From the NCBI RefSeq assembly GCF_024713945.1, contig NC_134683.1, positions 4,465,501-4,529,500 of the forward strand: 64,000 nucleotides of DNA. Direction: 5' to 3'. The notes beneath the pieces are model-generated. The model was not told the DNA's origin. It worked only from the letters and a program-made list of their open reading frames with translations, and searched no databases. The stretch is from Dermatophagoides farinae (Eukaryota; Arthropoda; Arachnida; Sarcoptiformes; Pyroglyphidae). A program made the position numbers and the translations under genes. Below, in pieces: positions 48,039 to 57,914 of this stretch (positions are counted from its first letter, which is position 1; the number at the start of each line of letters is the position of its first letter).

Positions 48039-51000
48039 ATGAAACTTGTACGACGAGATATTGATCCAAAAACTCATAAAGGGTAAGTTTGTGTTGAATT
48101 TTTTTTCCGATTCATTTCAATTTCATGATCGAAACTCTTTCTCTTTCGATTATGAAATATCTTGTTCCAATTTTTTTTCTTTTCATTCACAAAGTCAAAG
48201 TCAAAATTTTCTAATTACCAAAAATGAAATGTTCCAATTATCATGTGCCACTGAGATAAAAAAAAAGAAAAAAACTTGTTTTTCTCACTCGGTCTCTTCC
48301 TGTTTTGTTTTGTGATTTTGAATCAAAAACAAAATCGTGTGTGGGTGTTTGTTTGTTTTTTGAAAAGAGACAAAATTTTGAGTGTCAAGTTTTTTTCCTT
48401 TAATCAACAACAAACTTTGTTGTTGATGATTATGTTGGTCGTGGTGGTGGTGGTTCACAACAAACGCGAATCCAAATCCTCAATGTCAAACATGGCTACA
48501 ATTGTTGATCGTAGTGGTTACAGTTAGTGGACAGAAACACAACTGCGTTTCATTTCATTTCATTTCTTTTTTTTTTGGAACAAACACAATATTTGTGCAT
48601 GTTTTTCAAGTCTCTCCTTTTTTTCTCCACTTACTCTTTCGTGATTATATTCTTTCCATAGACGTTCTTGATGGTTACTTCTAGAATCATCACTTGTTGT
48701 GTCATAAAAAATTTTTTTTTGTTTCATTTCCTGTTTCATTTATATATCGACAACGAAAAAAAAATTCCATTCGATATTCGTTCGACAACAACAACAAAAC
48801 ACAGAAAAAAAACAATCGTATTGATCATGCGCATTGAGCATTGAACCTATTTTTTTTTGTTCATTGTTTTGTTTTGTTTTCTTAAAAAAACAAATCTAAT
48901 CATCATCATCATCATTGTTTGTTTGTTTGTTTGTTTGTTATTGCTACTGATTGATTAAATCATCATCAGATCAGATTTTCGTCTGCCTAAATAAACAAAT
49001 TCTATCCGGTGCCTTTGTTTTTGTTAATCAAATCATGGATATTGAAGAAGAAAACGATATTTTTGATGAATATCATCAAAAACATCAACAACAACAATCA
49101 ATGATCATTGGAACATCATCATCATTGTCGCCAATGGTTGTTGAAACATCATCGTCATCATCATCATTTAATAATAATTCAATTACAGGACTATTATGGA
49201 ATAGTTCGAATAATTTAGCACAAATGTATCGTATGCGTCCAAAATTATGTGATGTATGTCTAGTAACGGACGATGGTTGCCATATTTATGCACATCGCGC
49301 CATATTATCATCATCGATGCATTATTTTTCAACAATGTTTATTGGACAAGATTTTTCAACTGAATCCACTAATTGTATTATTGATGATCATGTTGATTCA
49401 AGAATCAATAACATATCATCATCATCATCATCGACAACAGCATCAGCATCTACGTCATATAATGTAAATTTTATTGAACAAAATCAATATCAGATATCGA
49501 TAAAAAATCTGGATGGAAATAGTTTGAATGAAATAATTAAATATTGCTATCTTGGCATTGTGAATATCAATGAAACAAATGTCCAGATGTTATTATCAGC
49601 AGCAACAATGCTCAATTGTAAAGATATCATCAAGATTTGTTGTGAATTTTTACGTTCCAAATTACAAACATCAAACGCAATTGGCATATATTCATTTGCT
49701 GAAATTATGGGCTGCAAAGATTTAAAAGATTTTACATTCGCATTCATTTTACAAAATTTTGTACAAATATTTCAAAATGATGAATTTATACAATTATCTA
49801 CGGAACGTGTGGTGGAAATTATCTCTTCGGATTATCTTGATACCGGTGATGAAGGTGAACATATTGTACTTGCCGCTGTTATTAATTGGATAATGTTTGA
49901 TTATAATGAACGACGACAATATCTTTCGCAGCTAATTGAACATATCCGATTTCCAAGATTTAATCAAGAAGAATTGATCAATATTGAAAATGAATATCCA
50001 TTGGTTAAAAATGAACCAGCATCAAAAGATTTACTTATCGAAGCATTGAAATATCATTTAATGAAAAATTCTTATGACATTAATTCATTACTATTGACTT
50101 CTACTACCGTACAGCAATGTAATGATTCAATGAATGATGAAATTGTCGATAATGATGATGATGGTAAATTGAAAAATTATCCATTATTATCATCATCATC
50201 TACGTCATCATGGAATAATAAAAATTTATCATCAAATTTATTGAAAAATATACCAAAAGTATTTGATTTGACAAATGCACGTTTCCGGGAACGGATATCA
50301 AGAACACGGCAACAATGTTTAATTGTCATTGGTGGCCAAGCGCCAAAAGCTATTTGTCAATGTGAATATTTTGATTTCTCAACAAATAAATGGAATGAAT
50401 TCATTTGTGAATTGCCATCAAGACGTTGTCGTTCCGGTATCGTTGTACATCATGGTCTTATCTATGCTATCGGTGGTTTTAATGGTCAATGTCGTATACG
50501 TTCCGTGGATATGTTTGATCCAAAATCCAATAAATGGACACAATGTGCAAGTCTCGAGGTGAAACGTTCAACATTAGGTGCCTGTGTTCTTAATGGTCTT
50601 ATCTATGCTGTCGGTGGTTTCGATGGAACATTAGGCCTGCAATCAGCTGAAGTTTATAATCCAATTACACGTTCATGGCGTTTTATTGAACCGATGACAA
50701 CACGTCGATCATCTGTTGCTGTTGTTACATTAAATGGTCTTTTATATGCTGTCGGTGGTTATGATGGTTCAAGTCGTCAATGTCTTTCATCGGTTGAATG
50801 TTATAATCCTGAAATAGATCATTGGAAAAGAATCCCGGATATGTCACAACGTCGTAGTGGTGCTGGTGTTGAAGTGTTATATGAAAAAATCTATGCAATT
50901 GGTGGACATGATGGCCCAGCGATACGTAAAAGTGTTGAATGTTATGATCCTACCACCAATCAATGGTCACAATGTGCTGATATGATATACGCTAGACGTA

Positions 51001-52655
51001 ATGCAGTAGTCGTATCAAATGATGGTTTGCTTTACGTTGTCGGTGGAGAAGATGGTCAAACGAATTTGAAATCCGTAGAAGTTTATGATCCAAAATCAAA
51101 TTCATGGTCATTGTTATCATCCGAGATGAGTATTGGACGTAGTTATGCTGGAGTTGCTGTCATCGAGAAAACGTGGCCATAGAGATTATTTTATTTTACA
51201 TGATTAGATTCAATTTAGTTTGTTATGTGTAATTCTGAATATTTTTTTTTTTTGGCATTTTTCACATTTGTTTGTTAATAAAAGATTGATTTATTAAAAA
51301 ATGAAAAATTTTCAAATTTTGTTTGTTTTTTTTCCACAATAGATATGTTGTATTGATACCTGAAGAAGAAGAAGATATGTGGCATTTATATAATATACTA
51401 CAAGAAGGTGATCGTATACGTGCTAGTACATTAAGAAAAGTAATCACTGAATCGGCTACTGGTTCAACTGGTGCGAATAAAATTCGTACAACATTAACAA
51501 TCCAAATTGAATCAATTGATTATGATTTTGATGCTTGTATGTTGCGTGTAAAAGGGAAAAATGTGGCAGAAAATCAATATGTTAAACTTGGTCAATATCA
51601 TACTATCGATATTGAATTGAATCGTAAATTTACCCAATGGAAAGAAGAATGGGATTCATATTCAATGGAAAGAATGGAAATAGCATGTGATCCGATGAAA
51701 AATGCAGATCTAGCGGCAATCGTTATGAATGAAGGTATTGCACATGTTTGTCTGATAACCGATTCAATGACATTGGTACGATCGAAAATTGATGTACATA
51801 TTCCACGTAAACGTCGTGGACATTGTGATCAACACGAGAAAGCGATGCAAAAATTTTATGATCAAATTATTCAGGCAATCATAAGGCATGTTAATTTTGA
51901 TGGTATGTTTTGTGAATGAAAATCAATCAATTGATTAATCAATCGCTGATTTTTTTTGTGACAGTTGTCAAATGTTGTCTAATTGCAAGTCCTGGTTTTG
52001 TGAAAGATCAATTTTTTCAATATCTAATGGAATATTCCACAAAGAATGATAATAAAACAATATTGGATAATCGAAATAAATTCATTCTTTGTCATTCATC
52101 ATCGGGTTTTAAACATTCGCTAAAAGAAATTCTGGCTGATCCATTATTACAAAATCGATTGGCCGACACAAAAGCAGCAAAAGAAGTGAAAATATTACAA
52201 GATTTTCAACGTATGCTGATGACAGATTCATCACGTGCTTTCTATGGCCGTCGCCACGTTGAACGTGCAATCGAAGCACAAGCCGTGGAAACTTTATTAA
52301 TATCAGATCGTTTATTTCGTTATAAAGACGTTACGATCCGGCGAAAATATATCGAAATTGTGGATAAAGTTCGTGAATTGGGTGGTGATGTACGAATATT
52401 CTCTAGCCTTCATGTATCAGGTGAACGTAAGTATTGGAAATAATTTTCCATTCAAAATTTAAAATTTTTCTATAAATTCACACAGAATTGGACCAATTTA
52501 CGGGCATAGCGGCCATCCTGCGATTTCCAGTGGCTGAAATTGAAGATGAAGATTTAGATGAAGAAGCTGATGTTGAAGAAGAAGAAGAAAAACAAGAAAG
52601 AGGTGACAATGATAAACAACAACAAGACAACGATGATGATGATGACCAAAGATGA
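48039..52655 (+). CDS. pelo: Pelota (Dom34), ribosome-rescue factor
   Basis: Pelota, with Hbs1, enters the A site of stalled ribosomes and splits them (No-Go decay); it resembles eRF1 but lacks the GGQ loop. Exons are 48039-48082, 51343-51902, 51965-52426 and 52486-52655, totalling 1,236 nt and 411 residues, all GT-AG and in phase. Exon 1 gives MKLVRRDIDPKTHK, the conserved N-terminus. Exon 2 resumes with GYVVLIPEEEEDMWHLYN and contains DRIRASTLRKV, then IPRKRRGHCDQHEKAM. Exon 3 begins VVKCCLIASPGFV, with SDTKAAKEVKIL, RAFYGRRHVERA and VRIFSSLHVSGE; exon 4 continues QLDQFTGIAAILRFPV and ends in an acidic tail. The first intron is 3,260 bp and contains the whole KLHL2/3 gene on the same strand, while the other two are 62 and 59 bp. 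Confidence 0.93.
48083..51342 (+). other. Pelota intron 1 carrying a nested gene
   Basis: The donor GG|GTAAGT at 48083 and the acceptor CAATAG ending at 51342 are in matching phase 2 and recreate the expected pelota sequence at the join. About 950 bp precede the nested KLHL start codon and would have to include its promoter. An AATAAA at about 51279 follows the KLHL stop within the intron. Confidence 0.8.
49035..51182 (+). CDS. KLHL2/KLHL3-type BTB-BACK-Kelch Cullin-3 adaptor, nested in pelota intron 1
   Basis: A substrate adaptor for Cullin-3 ubiquitin ligases, in the family of Drosophila kelch and vertebrate KLHL2/KLHL3. The ATG at 49035 (MDIEEENDIFDEYHQKH) gives 715 residues in one exon. 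The BTB domain starts near residue 66 (KLCDVCLVTDDGCHIYAHRAIL). It is interrupted at about 108-150 by a Ser/Thr-rich insert and resumes with YQISIKNLDG. The BACK domain spans about 190-330. Six Kelch repeats follow residue 425, starting LIVIGGQAPKAI, with the family signature ELPSRRCRSG, YAVGGYDGSSRQCLSSVE and GRSYAGVAVI. These motifs match KLHL2/3 more closely than other KLHL proteins I recall. A poly-A signal lies just downstream. Intronless structure and placement inside an intron suggest a retroposed copy, but no poly-A or target-site evidence was confirmed. Confidence 0.92.
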   Translation: MDIEEENDIFDEYHQKHQQQQSMIIGTSSSLSPMVVETSSSSSSFNNNSITGLLWNSSNNLAQMYRMRPKLCDVCLVTDDGCHIYAHRAILSSSMHYFSTMFIGQDFSTESTNCIIDDHVDSRINNISSSSSSTTASASTSYNVNFIEQNQYQISIKNLDGNSLNEIIKYCYLGIVNINETNVQMLLSAATMLNCKDIIKICCEFLRSKLQTSNAIGIYSFAEIMGCKDLKDFTFAFILQNFVQIFQNDEFIQLSTERVVEIISSDYLDTGDEGEHIVLAAVINWIMFDYNERRQYLSQLIEHIRFPRFNQEELINIENEYPLVKNEPASKDLLIEALKYHLMKNSYDINSLLLTSTTVQQCNDSMNDEIVDNDDDGKLKNYPLLSSSSTSSWNNKNLSSNLLKNIPKVFDLTNARFRERISRTRQQCLIVIGGQAPKAICQCEYFDFSTNKWNEFICELPSRRCRSGIVVHHGLIYAIGGFNGQCRIRSVDMFDPKSNKWTQCASLEVKRSTLGACVLNGLIYAVGGFDGTLGLQSAEVYNPITRSWRFIEPMTTRRSSVAVVTLNGLLYAVGGYDGSSRQCLSSVECYNPEIDHWKRIPDMSQRRSGAGVEVLYEKIYAIGGHDGPAIRKSVECYDPTTNQWSQCADMIYARRNAVVVSNDGLLYVVGGEDGQTNLKSVEVYDPKSNSWSLLSSEMSIGRSYAGVAVIEKTWP

Positions 52656-53841
52656 TGAATGGTTTTTTTTATCATTTCGGTTATATGGATTATTTGGAAA
52701 TTTGTTTTTTTTCTGGGCGTTTGTTAATTCTATATTTATCTAAATAATTATGTTTTTTTCGTTTTTTTTTGGTGGTAAAAAAAATGATGATGATGATGAG
52801 AATGTTTAATGTTCATATTTTTTATGGTTTTTTTTTGATTTTTAGAAAGAAAAAAAAATTATTACAACTTAATCTAGATGTATGAAAAATGAATATGTTT
52901 AAAAAAAAAATAAAAATAAAAATTCTTATCATCCTAATCAATCAATCAATGATGATGATGATGATAAAGAGGTAATAAAACATGTCAGCATCAGCATGCG
53001 TTTCGCACATTAATGATAATGTATGTATGTATGTATTACATCGGAATCATAGGATCAAATGTAAAAAAAGAAAACACATGTAAATGGACCATTCATAGGA
53101 TGAATGACCATGATGATGATAAAATCATTGGGCTGTCATCTTTTTTTTCATATTTCATAATTCCCTTATACAGATTAGATTTGTTCGAATGTCAAAACAA
53201 CAACAACAAAATGATGATGAACCCCATTCGAACCAATTTTTGTTTTCTTGTTTTTTTTGTGGTTATCAAATTTTACAAATCAATTTGCAATTTGCCATCA
53301 AAAAATTTTTTTTTTTTTACAATTCAAATTGACATTTTGATTTGTGTCTGTGTGTACACCGAATCGACCAAAAAAAAAAAAAAAAAATTTTTTCGATTGC
53401 ATGAAAAAAGATTATATCGAAAGTGAATTTTTTTTGGTGAAGTAAAAGTGAAATCAAGTGAATGACCGCCACCGTTCCATCAATCCTACACGCACACAAT
53501 CTGGTAATCGAATGAATTGACAGCGATATGTAAAGAAATAAAAAAAAACTTTCGTTTTTTTTTTATTAGGGTTGATCATTCATTCATCTATTTACATTTC
53601 GTTCAATCATATCATACCAAAATGGTAAATATGAAGAATGAAAAGAATGTGTAGCCAATAACCAGAAAAAAAAGATGAAGACGATAAAATTCCTTAGCTA
53701 AATGAATGAACGAGTGAATCCTTTCTTTCTCGTTTTAGTCGCGTCTATCAATGATAATTTTGAAGAATCATGAATGGGTATAAAAATCACATTCACCATT
53801 TCATTTGAATGTCAATGTTTGAACAAAAAAAAAAAAACACG
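52656..53841. other. Intergenic region between pelota and the serine protease
   Basis: About 1.2 kb with AATAAA-rich DNA near 52910 (probable pelota 3' end), (ATG)n near 52785 and poly-A/T tracts. A GGGTATAAAAATC box at about 53776, some 65 bp before the protease start, is a plausible TATA box. The frame at 53013-53426 has no recognisable domain. Confidence 0.6.
53776..53788 (+). promoter_or_regulatory. Possible TATA box of the serine protease gene
   Basis: GGGTATAAAAATC lies about 65 bp before the preferred start codon, with enough room for a TSS and short leader. TATA boxes are typical of regulated, tissue-specific genes such as secreted proteases. Position and sequence only. Confidence 0.45.
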
Positions 53842-55006
53842 ATGGCTGCTATTTGTAAATCATCATCATCATCATCATTTCTGTTGATAAATTGTATTCT
53901 ATTGATCACATGCGTTTTGGCTAATGATGATGAATTTGGTACACGACCATTACGTCTGAAACGATTTATTAAAAGTCGATCCACTACTACTACAACAACA
54001 ACTACGGAAGCACCTGATCCTATTGAACAAGAAATTGATGATGATATTCCAGATGAACAATTTCCACCATCATCATCAACGAATAATACAAATGAACCGA
54101 TTTCAATTTCAGTACCAGATTGTGGTCGTACAAGATTTTTCTCTATCGATCGTATCGTAAATGGACGGCCAGCATCACCGGGCCAATTTCCATGGCAAGT
54201 TTTTTTGCGTATTTCCACCCGAGATGGTGACATGGTTTGCGGTGGTTCGATTATTAGTCCACGATGGATTCTAACTGCTGCACATTGTGTTACCAGTGAA
54301 CAAACCGGATCATATTCAGCACAAGCTGTTGAAGTTGTTGCCGGTAGTTTGATTCGTGGTGGTCATGGAGACTCACGACGTATTTCACGTAATGCTGATT
54401 GTGCATTCAAACATCCTGGTTGGCGTGGCGTACGTGGTCAATTCACCAATGACATTGCATTGATACGATTGCCGAAAAATAATCCATTACGATTAACATA
54501 TCAAAAAGGTGGAAATATCAATGCAATTTGTTTACCACCGAAACGTTCACCACCATTTGATTATCGTGGTGCGGCACGTGTTGCTGGTTGGGGATTAACA
54601 CGTGATCGTGGTGTATTGGCACGTACATTACAATATACAGATATTAATGTCATTTCAGATAGGTTTGTCAGATTTTGATTTTTTTTTCTATTCATTTATT
54701 AATTTCGATCAATTTTTGTTGTATTTTGTATTTAGTGAATGTCGTCGATATCAATATCCGGTGAATATTGCCAATTCAATGGTATGTCAAGGTGTTGAGA
54801 ACAGTGCCCCATGTCAAGGTGATTCTGGTGGACCATTAATTATTCGTCAAGGTAATCAATATGTACAATTTGGCCTTGTTTCATTCGGTCCTGGTATCTG
54901 TAATAATGGTCGTATACCAAACACAGTGTTTACACAAGTTTCTTATTATCTTGATTGGATTGAAAATACAATTCGACAATTTGAAAATCGTGATCAATGT
55001 CGATGA
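53842..55006 (+). CDS. Secreted S1-family serine protease
   Basis: Two exons (53842-54662 and 54736-55006; 73-bp intron, phase 2) give 363 residues. I prefer the Met at 53842 over that at 53809 because it yields a signal peptide (SSFLLINCILLITCVLA). A Thr/Asp/Glu-rich pro-region of about 75 residues leads to the activation site DR-IVNG (cleavage after R104), held by C94. The triad is H148 in TAAHC, D204 in NDIAL and S304 in GDSGGP, so the enzyme should be active. The residue six before the catalytic Ser (chymotrypsin position 189) is Ala in SAPCQGDSGGP, not the Asp of trypsins, so a chymotrypsin-like or relaxed S1 preference is likely. The pro-region is longer than in digestive mite trypsins. 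No CLIP domain is seen. Its partner gene to the right is convergent. Confidence 0.93.
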
Positions 55007-55110
55007 ATTAAATGAATGTAATTGATTGATTGATTGATTATTGAAATAATTGCCAAATTGAATCAATAAATAAAATTTGAATGAAAAAAAAACAAAATCA
55101 CAGATTCAAT

Positions 55111-56575
55111 TCAATTGTTCGTACGATTTTGGCTACCAGCAATATAACAAGCTGATTGTAATGGTTCCCAACGTGACAGTGTTCCATATGTGGATGCAAT
55201 ACCACCACTAGTGCCGGTTATAATCAATAAAATGAATACAATTTTTAGCCATAACGAATAATTATATTCATCGTTTTTTTCTTCATAGTTATCACATAAT
55301 TTCATATAAAACATTGGTGGCAATATAAATGACATTATCGTTAATGTTGTACCGCCAATCAATTCTAATATTTGACCAAAATTTGGAAATGTTGCACCCA
55401 AAAATGTCATTAACAGTAACATTAATGTCCGGAATAATAATCGTTTCCATGTGAATTCTATTCAATTTCATTATAATATATCGATAGTATCGGAATAGTA
55501 TCGGAATTATTATAGATAATATTCATTTTAATTCAAAATAATCAAATTTACCTTTTGGTATACGAATTAATTCTTCTAAATCCAAGAAAACCGGATTGAT
55601 TGTGATCGGTATGACAGCGCTGAAATGAACGAGAAAACAGCAACGAACAATTATGATGAAAATGTTGAGTAAATTATCGGATTCAAAATTATTCAGAATG
55701 TTTGTTGCAGCATTCATGCCGAACGCTGCATAACCAAATGAAGCCACCGGAATGTAAAGCGTCAAAAGACCAATGAAACCAAAAATAACGGCCTTACTAA
55801 ATTGATTTTTATCACGCATATCATTCTGAAAACTTGGAAATGCTGCTGCACCACCAAATGCATAGAATGCAATACCAAAACAACTGGCAAAACTTTCGAA
55901 ATTCTGTATCCGATATTCATGAATGAAACCATGACGTTGTACTTGTATAGCTAACGATATGATCAATAAAATCGATCCAATTGTCGTCGATAATGTAGCC
56001 ATATAAGCGATTGGCCAAAAATCGATTGGTGATCCAAAAAGTATTGGCACCAAAAATAAAACGCTTGTAATCGGTATCCATTGACAGATGTTATAACCGA
56101 TGAATGATCTAGTTAATTGTGATAACAGATCACTTGTGAATAACATGAATACGGTTGTTGCACAGGTATTCGTTACATTCATCAATATCGATACAAATGC
56201 ACCCATATAAGGGCCATATGCATATGAACCAATTGTTGCAAATGGTTTGCGTGTCAAACCTTGGCGAAATTCTGGATAACGATCTTCCAATATCATCCAT
56301 GATTTAGCCAGATAAAAACCCGATATAGTGGCACATATTGCAGCGAAAAATATGATTGGTATGCCGAACCAACCTGTGAAAAAAGTTTAAGAAAAAAAAA
56401 TTTCAAACAGCCACAAAAAAAACTTACTTGCTAATGAAATGGCATGCGGTAATGTAAGTAGACCACCACCAGCTAATTCACCGATAATAAAAAATATTGC
56501 CGTTATAAGTGAGAATCCACCACGATGTTGTTGTTTTTTTCCATCAGACTTTTCAATAATAACATTCGAATCCAT
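55111..56575 (-). CDS. Amino acid/auxin permease family transporter
   Basis: A multi-pass transporter of the AAAP (Aa_trans) family, related to SLC32/36/38 and AVT proteins, which move neutral amino acids. Three exons, read downward: 56575-56428, 56373-55552, 55457-55111. They total 1,317 nt and give 438 residues, with 54- and 94-bp introns in phase. The first segment is FSLITAIFFIIGELAGGGLLTLPHA, the family's signature G-G-G-x-L-x-L-P-x-A. Others include FAAICATISGFYLA, FAFGGAAAFPSFQNDMRD (the conserved G..A.P..Q..M) and GFIGLLTLYIPVASFGYAAFG. I count about eleven spans. A possible upstream splice acceptor (TTTTAG before GTGGATAAAACC) means a short non-coding or coding exon could precede. 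The specific substrate and subfamily cannot be called. It is convergent with the protease, only about 105 bp apart. Confidence 0.85.
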
Positions 56576-56990
56576 TACTTTCTTGGTTTTATCCACTAAA
56601 ATACGTTATAATAATGATGATGATGAATAAATCGTTCGATTTTTATTACTATCAATATAGATAGATTGATAGCCTCGATTATAATCAACCACGAGATAAT
56701 AGATGGATAATAATCACCATCACATCATCATCATGATTATTGATAAAAAAAAGACATTTAGTGCGTTTTATATATATCATCTTGGCATAACCATCTTGAA
56801 AGTTAATTAATCACATTCCATCGAAATGATTGTTCTTCTTTGTTTGTTCCACTTTATTGTTTTCCATCAAAGATAAGATGAGGAGAAAAACCTTTGAACC
56901 CAAAAAAACAACAACAACAACACTGGTATTGTCACCTTGTTTTTGATGATTGAAAAGATAACAATTGTAACATAAATTTAAAAAAAAAAA
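56576..56990. other. Upstream region of the permease gene
   Basis: AT-rich sequence with (ATG)n and short CAA repeats. It probably holds the permease promoter. I see nothing else. Confidence 0.5.
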
Positions 56991-56994
56991 TTAT

Positions 56995-57022
56995 CGCTAC
57001 TGGATGGGATCGAACCATCAAC
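56995..57022 (-). pseudogene. Truncated tRNA-Asn fragment (3' end only)
   Basis: Twenty-eight bases matching the 3' acceptor strand and T-arm of the intact tRNA-Asn at 57146-57218 with one mismatch. The match stops abruptly before the anticodon arm, so it cannot fold as a tRNA. The following A-rich flank and an ACAATTGTAAC motif are also shared with the intact copy, indicating a local duplication. Confidence 0.8.
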
Positions 57023-57145
57023 TTTTTTGATAATTTGAAAAGAATACAATCGTAACTTTGAAAAAGAAAAATATAAATTTCGTTTTGTTTATTCGCGCGA
57101 CCTTTGACACAATTGTAACTTCAAAAAAAAAAAAAATAAATAAAC

Positions 57146-57218
57146 GCGACTGGATGGGATCGAACCATCAACCTTCCGGTTAACAGCCGGACGCGCTAAC
57201 CGATTGCGCCACAATCGC
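57146..57218 (-). tRNA. tRNA-Asn (GTT anticodon)
   Basis: A 73-base cloverleaf read from the minus strand. The acceptor strands GCGATTG and CAGTCGC pair fully, with one G-T. The A box is TGGCGCAATCGGTTAGCGC. The anticodon stem TCCGG/CCGGA encloses CTGTTAA (anticodon GTT), and the B box is GGTTCGATCCC. The A box, D-loop and anticodon arm match the standard animal tRNA-Asn. No intron. An A-tract (T-run on the transcribed strand) just downstream in transcription, at about 57123-57136, can serve as the Pol III terminator. Confidence 0.95.
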
Positions 57219-57254
57219 TGTTGATGAAAATATCGCTTCATTTCTCCACGGATC

Positions 57255-57321
57255 ATTAATAATCGACTGAGAATTAAACCGGTTAAGCCCCACATATGGG
57301 CAAATAGCGTACACAAACTTT
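57255..57321. repeat. 67-bp direct repeat, copy A
   Basis: Begins ATTAATAATCGACTGAGAAT and ends GCGTACACAAACTTT. It matches copy B with five differences in 67 positions. The core contains GCCC-CACATAT-GGGC, a potential 4-bp stem-loop conserved in both. It lies 36 bp from the 5' end of tRNA-Asn. Its nature is unknown. Confidence 0.9.
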
Positions 57322-57570
57322 TTGTTTATCATCGATGCAGTCCTCGTTTCACTTGTTGCTCGAGTGTCCTGCTTTCAATTTGGAAAGATCCCGATTCATG
57401 ATTAATGCCAAATTTAATAATGTTGATGTGTCGGCGTGGCTCCAAGATGAAGCTTTGCCATTGTTTTTGGTTTACATTAATTTTATTTATTTTCTAGTTT
57501 AATTATGCAATAATTGTTTCCTTCCTTCTGTACTATTTTTGGTTTTGTATTTTTCTTAAATACCCTTGTA

Positions 57571-57637
57571 ATTAATAACCGACTAAGAATTAAGGCGGTT
57601 AAGCCCCACATATGGGCAAATGGCGTACACAAACTTT
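57571..57637. repeat. 67-bp direct repeat, copy B
   Basis: The second copy, same orientation, 316 bp after copy A. The DNA between the copies is not repeated. Identity ends sharply at both edges, as in a small duplicated or mobile unit. Confidence 0.9.
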
Positions 57638-57765
57638 CAATTGCAAGAATTATTTATTGATGATCACTTGTTAGAAATCACGATTAAAGGTCGATTTATC
57701 ATTTTCCGATGATGATGTATTTGATCGATTCTGTTCGATATGCTAGTGCTGTCATGATAGTGATT

Positions 57766-57914
57766 GCGACTATGGCTGAGTGGTTAAAGCGATGGACTAG
57801 AAATTAGAGTTTTCTGAAAATCTAATTTTCTGAAATTAGAATTTTTCGGAAATTTCTGGAACTGGTAGTGATCCATTCTCCATTGGAGGCGTAGGTTCGA
57901 ATCCTACTGGTCGC
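57766..57914 (+). tRNA. tRNA-Ser (AGA anticodon) with a 68-bp intron
   Basis: The acceptor strands GCGACTA and TGGTCGC pair, with one G-T. The A box is TGGCTGAGTGGTTAAAGC. The anticodon stem ATGGA (57792-57796) pairs with TCCAT (57872-57876), and the loop CTAGAA...A holds anticodon AGA at 57799-57801. A type II variable arm CTCC-ATT-GGAG follows, then the B box GGTTCGAATCC. The interruption at 57803-57870 lies at the canonical eukaryotic position, one base 3' of the anticodon. It contains a 7-bp hairpin (57822-57839) and three degenerate copies of TTTTCTGAAAATCTAA. Removing it gives a standard serine tRNA. A T-run is not prominent just downstream. Confidence 0.9.

Noticed and set aside
57089-57316. 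75-codon minus-strand frame over tRNA-Asn
   Set aside because: Most of it is a translation of the tRNA and of direct-repeat copy A.
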